64,000 nucleotides of DNA from an uncultured Siphonobacter sp. Lineage in GTDB: Bacteria > Bacteroidota > Bacteroidia > Cytophagales > Spirosomataceae. A program made the position numbers and the translations under genes. This document shows, piece by piece, positions 51,409-59,088 of the stretch; the first letter of the stretch is position 1, and each line of letters starts with the position of its first letter. The notes under the pieces were generated by a model that saw only the letters and a program-made list of their open reading frames with translations, was not told where the DNA came from and ran no database searches. The DNA lies in the NCBI GenBank assembly GCA_913775095.1, contig CAJYIW010000004.1, positions 1 to 64,000 on the forward strand, given 5' to 3'.

Positions 51409-53550
51409 TTAAAACTGAAGGGCATATCGCAGGGAAATGCTGCGACCCGGCATGTTATATCCCCGCTTCTCGTAATAATTTTCATCCGTCAGATTGTTAA
51501 GCAGCAACGTAACCGTATGCTTTTTCTGAAGGGTATAGGAGGCAACCAGATCCAGCACCATGAACGGAGTATATTCAATCTCCGGGTTCAGAGCATCGGT
51601 ATAATCAATGTCGCGGCGAGTACCCACGTATCGTCCCGTTAATCGCAGACGCAGGTTGGTGCGGTTATCAAATTCAAGTCCGTAATTCATCGTATTTCTG
51701 GCCACGTTGGCAATCATGCGTTCCGTGCGGGACTCATCGGTTCCCACCAGCACTTCCTGAGCCCTGAACATCGTCGTCAGGCTACCAAACAGGCGTAACG
51801 CATAGGTTTTGTTATGGCCAAAATCGTACCCTGCCTCGGCTTCCAGCCCGTTCATATCGGAATCCGCTGCGTTGACAAAGGTTGTTCGTGAAACGATGAT
51901 ATCCCCGTTACCGACGGGCTCATTCACCGTTCGTACGACCCGGGCGATCCGGTTTTTTACGCGGGTTGAGAAATACGTCGCATTGGCATATAAACCCTGG
52001 TGCTGATACCCAATCCCCGCGTCCCAGCTCCAGCTGCTTTCGTTAAGCAGATCCGGATTTCCACTGGTAACCGCAATTTTCCCGGCGTTACTCCGCACTT
52101 CAGAATACCCGGCCACGTTGTAGGCATCCGGCGTAACAAAAGCCCGGCCTACCGTTGCTTTGATGCGGAAATGCTGGGGCAGCTGATACGTAAGGCCTAA
52201 ATTAGGACTCACGAATGGATTCGTCTTTTTCCCTGCCCGGTACGAGGTTAACAGCGGCGTTTGCTTCACGTCAAACGTGATCTGATCCCAGCGAAGGCCG
52301 GGTTGAATGGTTAGTCGGTCAACATTCAGCGTAGCCTGAGCGTAAACGGCGGAGGAAATCAGGGCGTAATCGGGCTGGGTGGGAGCCCGTTCGGTTACGG
52401 CGTCACTCCAGCGACGACCCTGCGTCGAGGCATTGGTATAATCGTAGCCCAGCACCAGCGAATGGTTGCCCAGCGTCCAGACATCCTTTACCTGCAATCC
52501 CGACCAGGCGTTGGCCGTACGGTTCGAGCGGTACGGGACAATAGGTTTACCCGAAGCGTTCAGCGTATAGTTATTGTTGGATTCATCGGCAGTGAATACC
52601 TTCAGGCTGGGCTGGTGCTTACCAATTTTTCCGGTAAGGGACACCTCGAGCGAAGATCGCTCCACATCTTTGCTGCTGGCTTCCGTGATTCCGTAAGCAA
52701 TATCGCCGGGCGATTGCACATTACGGGCCTGAAACCGTTCCCCGCGAACATCCACTCGCCAGTTTTCGGCGATCTGATACCCCAGGCGTAAGGCTCCTGA
52801 ATAATACCGAAGCTGGGTGTAAGGACGGGTTTGTCCATCATCCCGGCGATCATCCACTTCTTCCCGGTTGCCCGTCGAATAGTTTTTGACGGCATTTTTG
52901 AAGCCAAACGCATCCCGAAGCCAGTTATTTTTTCCGATTCTGTAATCTTTTCCCCGTTCAAAATAGGCGAAAGACAAATCATAGTCGAGTTTGCTGGTCA
53001 GGTTTCCACCCGAGTTAAAACCCGCCTGAAGAGTCTGGAAACTACCGTACTCAGCAAAGGCCTGGCCCGTGGGTGTTCCCTTCGAACGCCGGGTGATGAC
53101 GTTAATCACGCCTCCCATGGCCTGCGAGCCGTATAAAGCCGAAGCCGGACCTTTCAGAACTTCGATGTGATCAATGGCTGATAACTGAATCGTCGAAAGA
53201 TTCGTAGCTCCCGCCGGGCGACCGTCGATGAGCAGTAAGGTACGCTGGTTCAGACCGGAAAACTGCGGACGAAAGCCCCGGATTCCCACGCCCGAAGAAA
53301 GATTCGGATACTGGATTACCTGTACACCAGCGGTTTTCTTGACAATATCCGTCAAATCAGTAGCCGGAGTCAGGTTGAGGTCCGACGAAGTAATGAGTTT
53401 TAAGGCTTGGGGAATCCGGTCCAGTCGGGTTTCGGAACGTGTGGCCGTTACCACCACCGGATTCAGGTTGCGGCTGGAATCAGCAGGAACCTGAGCAAAA
53501 GTCTGATGAGCCAGCAAAGCCAGCCCCAGCGAATAATACGTTAAACGCAT
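51409..53550 (-). CDS. BtuB-like TonB-dependent receptor
   Basis: A 713-residue outer-membrane receptor. The signal peptide ends at TFAQ (residue 20), followed by a TonB-box-type NPVVVTATRS and a plug with VGIRGFRPQFSGL, LLLIDGRPAG, IDHIEVLKGPASALYGSQA and GGVINVITRR. The barrel ends in RYALQF. There is no carboxypeptidase-like N-terminal domain, in contrast to the receptor at 55126. It follows the cobalt/nickel-type transporter by 44 bases and so lies downstream of the minus-strand cobalamin riboswitch. Cobalamin, cobinamide or a cobalt complex is the likely cargo. The gene name btuB is not assigned because no substrate-specific motif is visible. Confidence 0.88.
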   Translation of the reverse strand: MRLTYYSLGLALLAHQTFAQVPADSSRNLNPVVVTATRSETRLDRIPQALKLITSSDLNLTPATDLTDIVKKTAGVQVIQYPNLSSGVGIRGFRPQFSGLNQRTLLLIDGRPAGATNLSTIQLSAIDHIEVLKGPASALYGSQAMGGVINVITRRSKGTPTGQAFAEYGSFQTLQAGFNSGGNLTSKLDYDLSFAYFERGKDYRIGKNNWLRDAFGFKNAVKNYSTGNREEVDDRRDDGQTRPYTQLRYYSGALRLGYQIAENWRVDVRGERFQARNVQSPGDIAYGITEASSKDVERSSLEVSLTGKIGKHQPSLKVFTADESNNNYTLNASGKPIVPYRSNRTANAWSGLQVKDVWTLGNHSLVLGYDYTNASTQGRRWSDAVTERAPTQPDYALISSAVYAQATLNVDRLTIQPGLRWDQITFDVKQTPLLTSYRAGKKTNPFVSPNLGLTYQLPQHFRIKATVGRAFVTPDAYNVAGYSEVRSNAGKIAVTSGNPDLLNESSWSWDAGIGYQHQGLYANATYFSTRVKNRIARVVRTVNEPVGNGDIIVSRTTFVNAADSDMNGLEAEAGYDFGHNKTYALRLFGSLTTMFRAQEVLVGTDESRTERMIANVARNTMNYGLEFDNRTNLRLRLTGRYVGTRRDIDYTDALNPEIEYTPFMVLDLVASYTLQKKHTVTLLLNNLTDENYYEKRGYNMPGRSISLRYALQF

Positions 53551-53594
53551 GGAAAGAAAGTATAGAATTTAAGGGGAAATGATACAGTACTGAT

Positions 53595-54212
53595 TTACTG
53601 GAAAGATTCGTATAACGTAATGACTCCAATCAGAATCGAGAAAAACCCGACTACGTAATTGATCATAACCAGAGCTTTCTGAGCTCGCTGGACGACCTGA
53701 TTGAGGGAAAACGCAAAAATGCAGCCGTATAAAGTCATGGCGGCAATGATACCCAAGCTCTGCAAAACAATGATCCAGACGGCCGTAGAGGCATCTTTAG
53801 CCGCCAGGGTCAAGGCCACGGTGCAGGCTCCGCCCGTTCCGGCCAGTCCGTGAATCATGCCCACGCCGAAGGAGCGGCTGAGTCGGGCTTCTTCGGCGGT
53901 CTGTACGGGAGCGGCCCGGAAATTCCGGCGGATGGCTACTACGCCCAACCAGATCATTAATGGCCCGACGAGAAATTCCACGTACGAGGCCACTTCTTCC
54001 GAAATGCGGGATTTCAGCAACAGGATCAGGCAGGCAAACAGAATCAGGGTGAACGAATGCCCCAGAGCCCAGTGCGAAGACCGCCAGATGACTTTCCAGA
54101 GCTGACCTTTCTTTTTTTCACTGGCCAGTACTGAAACAGCGGCCATGTGATCCGGTTCAAACGAATGCTGGATGCCTAACACCAGTGAATCAAGCAATAA
54201 AGGATTAATCAT
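53595..54212 (-). CDS. NiCoT/NicO-like nickel or cobalt transporter
   Basis: A 205-residue inner-membrane protein with about six hydrophobic helices. The metal-binding signature HX4DH (HSFEPDH, residues 16-22) in helix 1 is the hallmark of nickel/cobalt permeases, and the family GLAGTGGACT segment is in a later helix. It is the first gene after the minus-strand cobalamin riboswitch, which strongly favours cobalt. The ATG at 54212 is the only sensible start. Urease or hydrogenase genes are not seen nearby, so a nickel role is less likely. Confidence 0.86.
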   Translation of the reverse strand: MINPLLLDSLVLGIQHSFEPDHMAAVSVLASEKKKGQLWKVIWRSSHWALGHSFTLILFACLILLLKSRISEEVASYVEFLVGPLMIWLGVVAIRRNFRAAPVQTAEEARLSRSFGVGMIHGLAGTGGACTVALTLAAKDASTAVWIIVLQSLGIIAAMTLYGCIFAFSLNQVVQRAQKALVMINYVVGFFSILIGVITLYESFQ

Positions 54213-54317
54213 ACTATTTCCCTTTTTAGTGTGTACACGGGAAACAGGAACAGAGGCAAAACCTCTTAAGCGTGAAGCCCCCTGCCTTTCTTCCCGAAAG
54301 CATGAATGGTATGTTCA

Positions 54318-54568
54318 ACAGGCAGGTCTTCTGGCTCTTTCCACTCCCAAACGCCTTCCCCCAGCACGCTGAAGTGGCTTTAGTTGTTTGGAGTTTGGGA
54401 GTTTGGGGTTGGGCGTTTAGAGTTATAACGTTTAAAGTTCGTTTATAAACTCTAAACCCTTAACTCAAAACAATCAACTAAACTCTCCGGAAATTACAGC
54501 AGCGGGTACTGCTCCGGTTTTGCACCGGATTCCCTTTTAAGCCTCTTCTGACGGGCAGAACAGGCACC
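54318..54568 (-). promoter_or_regulatory. Cobalamin riboswitch controlling transporter/receptor operon
   Basis: Read on the minus strand, the 5' part has GGTGCCTGTTCTGCC, a GGGAATCCGGTGCAAAACCGG P4-P5-type core, then CCCGCTGCTGTAA. The 3' part has AGCCACTTC, GGGGGAAGGCG and GCCAGAAGACCTGCC, in the order of the class I B12 element. It ends 106 bases before the transporter start. Binding of adenosyl- or related cobalamin should turn the operon off (known for the class). A long palindromic insertion at 54380-54482 lies in its variable region. Confidence 0.9.
54380..54482 (-). repeat. Imperfect palindromic insert in the minus-strand riboswitch
   Basis: A ~100-base imperfect palindrome sits between the conserved CTGTAA and AGCCAC parts. 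Its arms are built from degenerate 7-base units of the ACYCnAA type, clearly related to those at 54786-54865. The pairing here is weaker, with spacer bases, than in the second copy. Confidence 0.75.
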
Positions 54569-54578
54569 AATTGAGCCG

Positions 54579-54586
54579 CGAAAGTA
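54579..54586 (-). promoter_or_regulatory. TAnnTTCG -7-like box of the minus-strand riboswitch transcript
   Basis: Read on the minus strand TACTTTCG (54586 to 54579) lies just ahead of the riboswitch 5' end. It differs by one base from TAnnTTTG. A start about 7 bases downstream would begin the transcript right at the riboswitch. Confidence 0.5.
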
Positions 54587-54663
54587 CGACTATTTTTAAC
54601 GTTCAGGCTTCCATTCAGAAATTTATTATGGATCCTATCCTTATGAATGGCTGAATTATACCC

Positions 54664-54671
54664 TATTTTTG
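54664..54671 (+). promoter_or_regulatory. TAnnTTTG -7 box of the plus-strand riboswitch transcript
   Basis: TATTTTTG matches the Bacteroidota -7 consensus exactly and lies about 40 bases before the conserved part of the riboswitch. It is divergent from the box at 54579-54586; about 80 bp separates them. Confidence 0.55.
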
Positions 54672-54711
54672 CGGCTTCATTCAAGTTCTTTACTTCATTT
54701 TTCCTACGGAA

Positions 54712-54952
54712 TAAGGTTCTGCTTTAGGGCAGATTAATAGGGAATCGTGTGTAACTCACGAACTGTCGTGCAACTGTAAGTTCCAGTTGGGTTTTGAGTT
54801 TGGAGTTTTGAGTTTAGGGTTAATTTGTTAACTCTAAACCCAAAACTCCAAACCCAAAACCCAACCACTCTCCGGCAACAAAGCCACTGTATCGGTACGG
54901 TATGGGAAGGCGTCTGGGAGGGAATGAGTCAGGAGACCTGCCTTTTTCTTAG
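54712..54952 (+). promoter_or_regulatory. Cobalamin riboswitch controlling TonB receptor/PepSY/cob genes
   Basis: GGGAATCGTGTGTAACTCACG, then GTCGTGCAACTGTAA form the conserved 5' core. AAGCCACTG, ATGGGAAGGCG and GAGTCAGGAGACCTGCC form the 3' part, all in the class I order. It lies 173 bases ahead of the receptor's ATG. The palindrome at 54786-54865 occupies its variable region. Cobalamin should repress the downstream uptake and biosynthesis genes. Confidence 0.92.
54786..54865 (+). repeat. 36-bp palindromic insert in the plus-strand riboswitch
   Basis: Arms 54786-54821 and 54830-54865 pair at 33 of 36 positions plus one G-U, with two A-C mismatches and an 8-base loop. The second arm resolves into five near-identical 7-base units (ACTCTAA, ACCCAAA, ACTCCAA, ACCCAAA, ACCCAAC). 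Confidence 0.9.
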
Positions 54953-55099
54953 CTGATCATGCTTTCACGGACTAGAGCGTCGTCAAAAGGGATTTTTGTA
55001 TAGATACAGGCATAAGTATGTCTATACGTTTGTGTCTATACGTAAAATTCTCTGACTTCTTTCTTCTCCTGAATGCGGACTGGCGGAAATTAAGCCAAG

Positions 55100-55125
55100 A
55101 ACTTTTAACACAACCGTTAAAAGTT
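55100..55125 (+). promoter_or_regulatory. Hairpin abutting the receptor start codon
   Basis: A 9-bp perfect stem (55100-55108 with 55117-55125) has an 8-base loop and its last base immediately precedes the ATG at 55126. It would occupy the ribosome-binding region, so it could serve as the expression platform for the upstream riboswitch or an independent translational lock. Confidence 0.5.
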
Positions 55126-57492
55126 ATGCTCCCCACTTCTACTTCACGATTGAGTAGTAAACCCGTTTTCTATACCCTTTTATTCATGCTTGGCTTTTGG
55201 CTCAGCAGCGTTGCCCAGCAAAAAAACGGCTCGATTGAAGGTCGCATCGAAACCGAAGAACAGGAACCCTTACCCGGCATTTCCATTCGTCTGGAGTCTA
55301 CTTCGTTCGGCGTAACTACGGATGCCGATGGTGCTTTCAGGTTGCGGGAGGTTCCGGCGGGTGCTTATACGCTGAGGGTTAGCGGCGTCGGTTATGAAGC
55401 TCGTCAGGTTCAGGTAGCCGTGAAAGCCGGCGAACGTCTGTTGCTGCATTACCAGCTTAATCAGAAAACACAGGAGCTTTCGCTGGTAACGATTACCAGT
55501 CAGCGGAACCGCTCGTTTTCAGCGATCAACAAAATCGACGTTCCGGTTCGGGACCTGCCCTTATCGACGAGTTCCGTCACTTCGAAAACCATCGAGCAAC
55601 GCGGCATGGATGATCTGGGCGATGCCATGAAAAACACCACGGGCGTACGTTCGAATAATACCTACGGTGGGTTTCAGCATTTTACCATTCGGGGTTTCAG
55701 TAACTTCGTGTTACTGGTGGATGGCGTTCGTGATGAGCGGCATAACATTTCCACGAGTGCTCCGAACACCAATCTGGCGAACGTCGAGCGGATTGAAGTA
55801 TTGAAAGGTCCTGCCTCCGTACTCTTTGGTCACTCGGCGTTGGGCGGCATCATCAACATCGTTCGCAAGCAACCCACTGCCGATTTCAAAGCGAATTTTT
55901 CGGCCAGTTACGGCAGTTTTAACACCCGGCGGATGCGGGCCGGAGCGGGTGGTTCGATCAGCTCCAAACTTCGCTATCGCCTGGATTTCGGCGTGTCGAA
56001 TACCGACGGTTTTCGGCAGGCGGGCATTGCGACTAATAATGCGTACGTGGCGTTGGAATACACGCCGACCAGTAAAGATTACTTCCTGCTGTCGATTGGA
56101 GCCAATAAAGATATGTATCGCACGGACTCAGGTATCCCCGTTCTGGCGGGCGGTGCCCTCGTTCCCGGTATGGACATTACCACTCGTTACAACGATCCCG
56201 CTGATTTCCTCAAACACAGCCGGGCGGATTTTCAGCTTCGGTACGTGCGGGAGTTCAGTGAGCATCTCAAGCTTTCGAACCAGCTTTCGTATTCGGATGA
56301 TAACATCGATTATTTTTCCACGGAAGAGCTGACGCTCAATTCCCGGCTGGATTCCATTACGCGTTCCTTTCCCTATTACTTCAATCACCTGACCAAACCC
56401 CTGCAAAATCAGCTGGAATTAACCTACGACTGGACTCAGGGTAAGGTTTCGCAAAAAGTTCTGTTGGGGTATTCATTAAGTTATCTGGACCGAAAGACGT
56501 ACAACGGGAACATTTTCGGTCCCGGCAAAAATGCGAAAATTCCGGTAATCCATCCAATTGAAAATCAGGGCTATATCAGTTATTACGATACCTTCTACCG
56601 GGCCACGGATGAAACTGTTCACGGCATTTATCTACAGGATTTTATTCGCTTTTCCGATAAAATCAAGGCCCTGGCTGGACTCCGTTACGATTTTTTTAAA
56701 GGGAATTATTACACGGATCAGGTCGATAAAGATCGTAACATAACCAGCTATGGTTCTACATCCACTATCGCTCGAAACGCATTAACTTATCGGTTAGGTC
56801 TGGTGTATCAACCGATTGAACCCTTATCTCTATACGCTTCTTATTCTACGTACTTTAAACCTTCCCGCCGTGTAGCTCCGAACGGCGAAACTTTCGATCC
56901 GGAGACGGGGTATCAGGCGGAAGTCGGTTCGCGGTTCGAGCTTTCATCCCGGTTTTCGGCGAATGCCTCGATTTACTACATGCGGAAGGATCATCAGGTG
57001 GAAAGTCTGCCCGGCGGTGTTTTCAAACGCGTAGGTTCAGCGGAATCCAAAGGTTTTGAAGTGGAAGCTCAGGGCAATCCGGTAAGCGGACTGGATCTGA
57101 CCGCTGGTTATACGTTCACGCAGGCGAAATACCTGCCCTTCGCCAGTGCGGAAGTAAACCCGGTAGCCGGAAAAACCGCCGTGCTCGCTCCCAAACATAT
57201 GGTGAATGCCTGGGTAAATTACACGATTCAGCACAAGTTCCTGAAAGGATTAAACGCCGGAGCGGGCTTTAATTTTCAGAGTGATGCTTTCGCTAACTCG
57301 GCCAACACCTACCAGTTACCTGCGTATAAAACCGTGGACGTAGCCCTGGGCTACCAGATCAGCCGGGTGGGACTTCGAGCGAATGTGAATAATCTTCTGA
57401 ACGAACGTTACTTCACGAACGTCATCTTAACCCGGCAGTTTTACCCCGGAGCTACCCGCAATTACCTGCTTACCATCAGTTACCAACTCTAA
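55126..57492 (+). CDS. Siderophore-type TonB-dependent receptor with CPDR domain
   Basis: A 788-residue receptor. The ATG at 55126 gives a proper signal peptide ending near SSVAQQ (residue 31); an ATG at 55018 would put 36 unrelated residues in front. A carboxypeptidase-regulatory-like domain (about 35-115) precedes the siderophore-type plug: DLPLSTSSVTSKTIEQRGM, HFTIRGFSNFVLLVDGVRD, IEVLKGPASVLFG and GGIINIVRKQP. The barrel ends NYLLTISYQL. This FhuA/FecA-like class commonly takes iron complexes, yet the gene lies under a cobalamin riboswitch and leads a cob operon, so a cobalt complex, corrinoid or metallophore is plausible. Substrate unproven. Confidence 0.88.
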   Translation: MLPTSTSRLSSKPVFYTLLFMLGFWLSSVAQQKNGSIEGRIETEEQEPLPGISIRLESTSFGVTTDADGAFRLREVPAGAYTLRVSGVGYEARQVQVAVKAGERLLLHYQLNQKTQELSLVTITSQRNRSFSAINKIDVPVRDLPLSTSSVTSKTIEQRGMDDLGDAMKNTTGVRSNNTYGGFQHFTIRGFSNFVLLVDGVRDERHNISTSAPNTNLANVERIEVLKGPASVLFGHSALGGIINIVRKQPTADFKANFSASYGSFNTRRMRAGAGGSISSKLRYRLDFGVSNTDGFRQAGIATNNAYVALEYTPTSKDYFLLSIGANKDMYRTDSGIPVLAGGALVPGMDITTRYNDPADFLKHSRADFQLRYVREFSEHLKLSNQLSYSDDNIDYFSTEELTLNSRLDSITRSFPYYFNHLTKPLQNQLELTYDWTQGKVSQKVLLGYSLSYLDRKTYNGNIFGPGKNAKIPVIHPIENQGYISYYDTFYRATDETVHGIYLQDFIRFSDKIKALAGLRYDFFKGNYYTDQVDKDRNITSYGSTSTIARNALTYRLGLVYQPIEPLSLYASYSTYFKPSRRVAPNGETFDPETGYQAEVGSRFELSSRFSANASIYYMRKDHQVESLPGGVFKRVGSAESKGFEVEAQGNPVSGLDLTAGYTFTQAKYLPFASAEVNPVAGKTAVLAPKHMVNAWVNYTIQHKFLKGLNAGAGFNFQSDAFANSANTYQLPAYKTVDVALGYQISRVGLRANVNNLLNERYFTNVILTRQFYPGATRNYLLTISYQL

Positions 57493-57497
57493 AACTT

Positions 57498-57528
57498 AAA
57501 GCCGCTGGTGTTCAGACCAGTGGCTTTT
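57498..57528 (+). terminator. Hairpin between receptor and PepSY gene
   Basis: A 12-bp stem with one G-U pair (57498-57509 with 57516-57527) is followed by only a short T run, 10 bases before the next start. It may attenuate rather than end the transcript. Confidence 0.6.
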
Positions 57529-57538
57529 GCTAGTTTCT

Positions 57539-59071
57539 GTGAAAAGATTCACTCAGGCAGTACGGCTGGTTCATCGGTATCTCGGGTTTGTCCTGAGTCT
57601 GCTTTTTGTCATCTGGTTTCTGTCGGGAATCATGATGATGTACGTATCGTATCCGACGCTAAAATCCCACCAGAAACTTCAGCAAACGGCTGAAATCAAT
57701 CTGAACACCAGCTTACTAACACCCGCCGGGGCTTTTCAGAAAGCGGGTTTCTGCGATTCGGTAAAATCCATTCGCCTGGGCATGGTTTTGAATCGCCCGG
57801 TGTACCGGATCATTACTTTAGGAAATAAGCACCTGAGCCTGTACGCGGATTCGGCCTTTGTACTGCCTTACGGAAATGCAGCTTTGGCTCGGCAACTCGC
57901 TCAGAACTGGGCCAAAGCCGGGGTAAAGGAACTCGAAACGTTAACCCGGATTGATCAGTGGATGGCGGCTCATCGTTACCAGGGCTATTTACCCGAAGTG
58001 TACCGGATGAAAATGGAGGATGAGGCCGGGACATATGTGTATGTTTCGCCTTTTTCAAACGAAGTCGTGCAAAGCGTAACGGCCCGGCAACGGTTTCTGG
58101 CCTGGCTCGGCCCCATTCCGCACTGGATTTATCCGACTTTTCTCATTAGAAATCGCCCCGTCTGGAGTCAGGTCGTGATCTGGCTTTCTCTGGTGGGATG
58201 TGTCATGTGTCTGGCCGGCATTGCGATGGGCCTGATTCGTTACCGTCGCAAAGATCCGAAGTCTCTGGATTTTAGTCCCTATAAAAAACGCTGGTTTCGC
58301 TGGCATCATTACACGGGATTTGTCTTTGGACTTTTTGCTTTTACCTGGGTGTTGAGTGGACTCTTTTCCATGAGTCCCTGGAACTGGGCTCCCTCCAGTC
58401 GATTATCAGCCCAGGAAACGGATCAATGGACGGGTGGTCCCCTGAACCCGGCCTTGTTTACGGTTAGTCCCGCCGAAGCCTTTCAGAAATTATCGAAGGA
58501 GCTGATAATCAAGGAAATTCAGCTGATTCAATTCAGGGGTCAGCCCTATTACCTGGCCTTGGAAGATGACCACCACAGCCGCCTGCTGTCGGGCAATGCT
58601 ACGAAGGCGATACCCGTTGAATGGTTTGATCCAGCCTTAATCGAGCAAAGCCTCCGTACCTTGCAACCCCGAACCTCCGTTCTGGAAACGAGCGTTCTGG
58701 AGGCGTATGACGATTATTATTACTCGAAAAAGGCGGAAAAACGACTGCCCGTTTTACGAATGAAACTTGATACGCCGGAACAAATCTGGTATTACGTGGA
58801 TTTAAAAACGAGTCAGGTCGTGTATAAACACCAGAACCTGACCCGACTTGAACGCTGGCTATACCACGGCTTACACAGTCTGGATTTTAGCTTTCTGATC
58901 TACCGACGGCCCTTGTGGGATATTACGCTGATCGTTTTATTACTCGGCGGATTGGCGGCCAGCAGTACGGGTCTGGTCTTAACCTGGAAGTGGGTCAGGC
59001 GAGAGGTGATAAGGAGCAAAACAAAAATCAGTAAAACGGCTGACCGTACCTCGGTTACCCATCTTAACTAA
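57539..59071 (+). CDS. PepSY-domain inner-membrane protein
   Basis: A 510-residue protein of the PepSY-associated TM (PiuB-like) family. I chose the GTG at 57539, giving VKRFTQAVRLVHRYLGF; a TTG at 57527 would add four residues and overlap the hairpin. Four hydrophobic spans are visible (about 16-40, 200-225, 255-280 and 465-490), with PepSY-like soluble segments between the first and second and before the last. Members accompany siderophore receptors and are thought to help with ferric-complex reduction or uptake; the biochemical role is not settled. It follows the receptor by 46 bases and precedes the cobyrinate synthase gene, in one orientation. Confidence 0.85.
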   Translation: MKRFTQAVRLVHRYLGFVLSLLFVIWFLSGIMMMYVSYPTLKSHQKLQQTAEINLNTSLLTPAGAFQKAGFCDSVKSIRLGMVLNRPVYRIITLGNKHLSLYADSAFVLPYGNAALARQLAQNWAKAGVKELETLTRIDQWMAAHRYQGYLPEVYRMKMEDEAGTYVYVSPFSNEVVQSVTARQRFLAWLGPIPHWIYPTFLIRNRPVWSQVVIWLSLVGCVMCLAGIAMGLIRYRRKDPKSLDFSPYKKRWFRWHHYTGFVFGLFAFTWVLSGLFSMSPWNWAPSSRLSAQETDQWTGGPLNPALFTVSPAEAFQKLSKELIIKEIQLIQFRGQPYYLALEDDHHSRLLSGNATKAIPVEWFDPALIEQSLRTLQPRTSVLETSVLEAYDDYYYSKKAEKRLPVLRMKLDTPEQIWYYVDLKTSQVVYKHQNLTRLERWLYHGLHSLDFSFLIYRRPLWDITLIVLLLGGLAASSTGLVLTWKWVRREVIRSKTKISKTADRTSVTHLN

Positions 59072-59088
59072 AGTAATACTTGAGTGTA

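Noticed and set aside
55018-55125. Upstream ATG for the siderophore-type receptor
   Set aside because: It would add 36 residues ahead of a clear signal peptide, and crosses the hairpin at 55100-55125.
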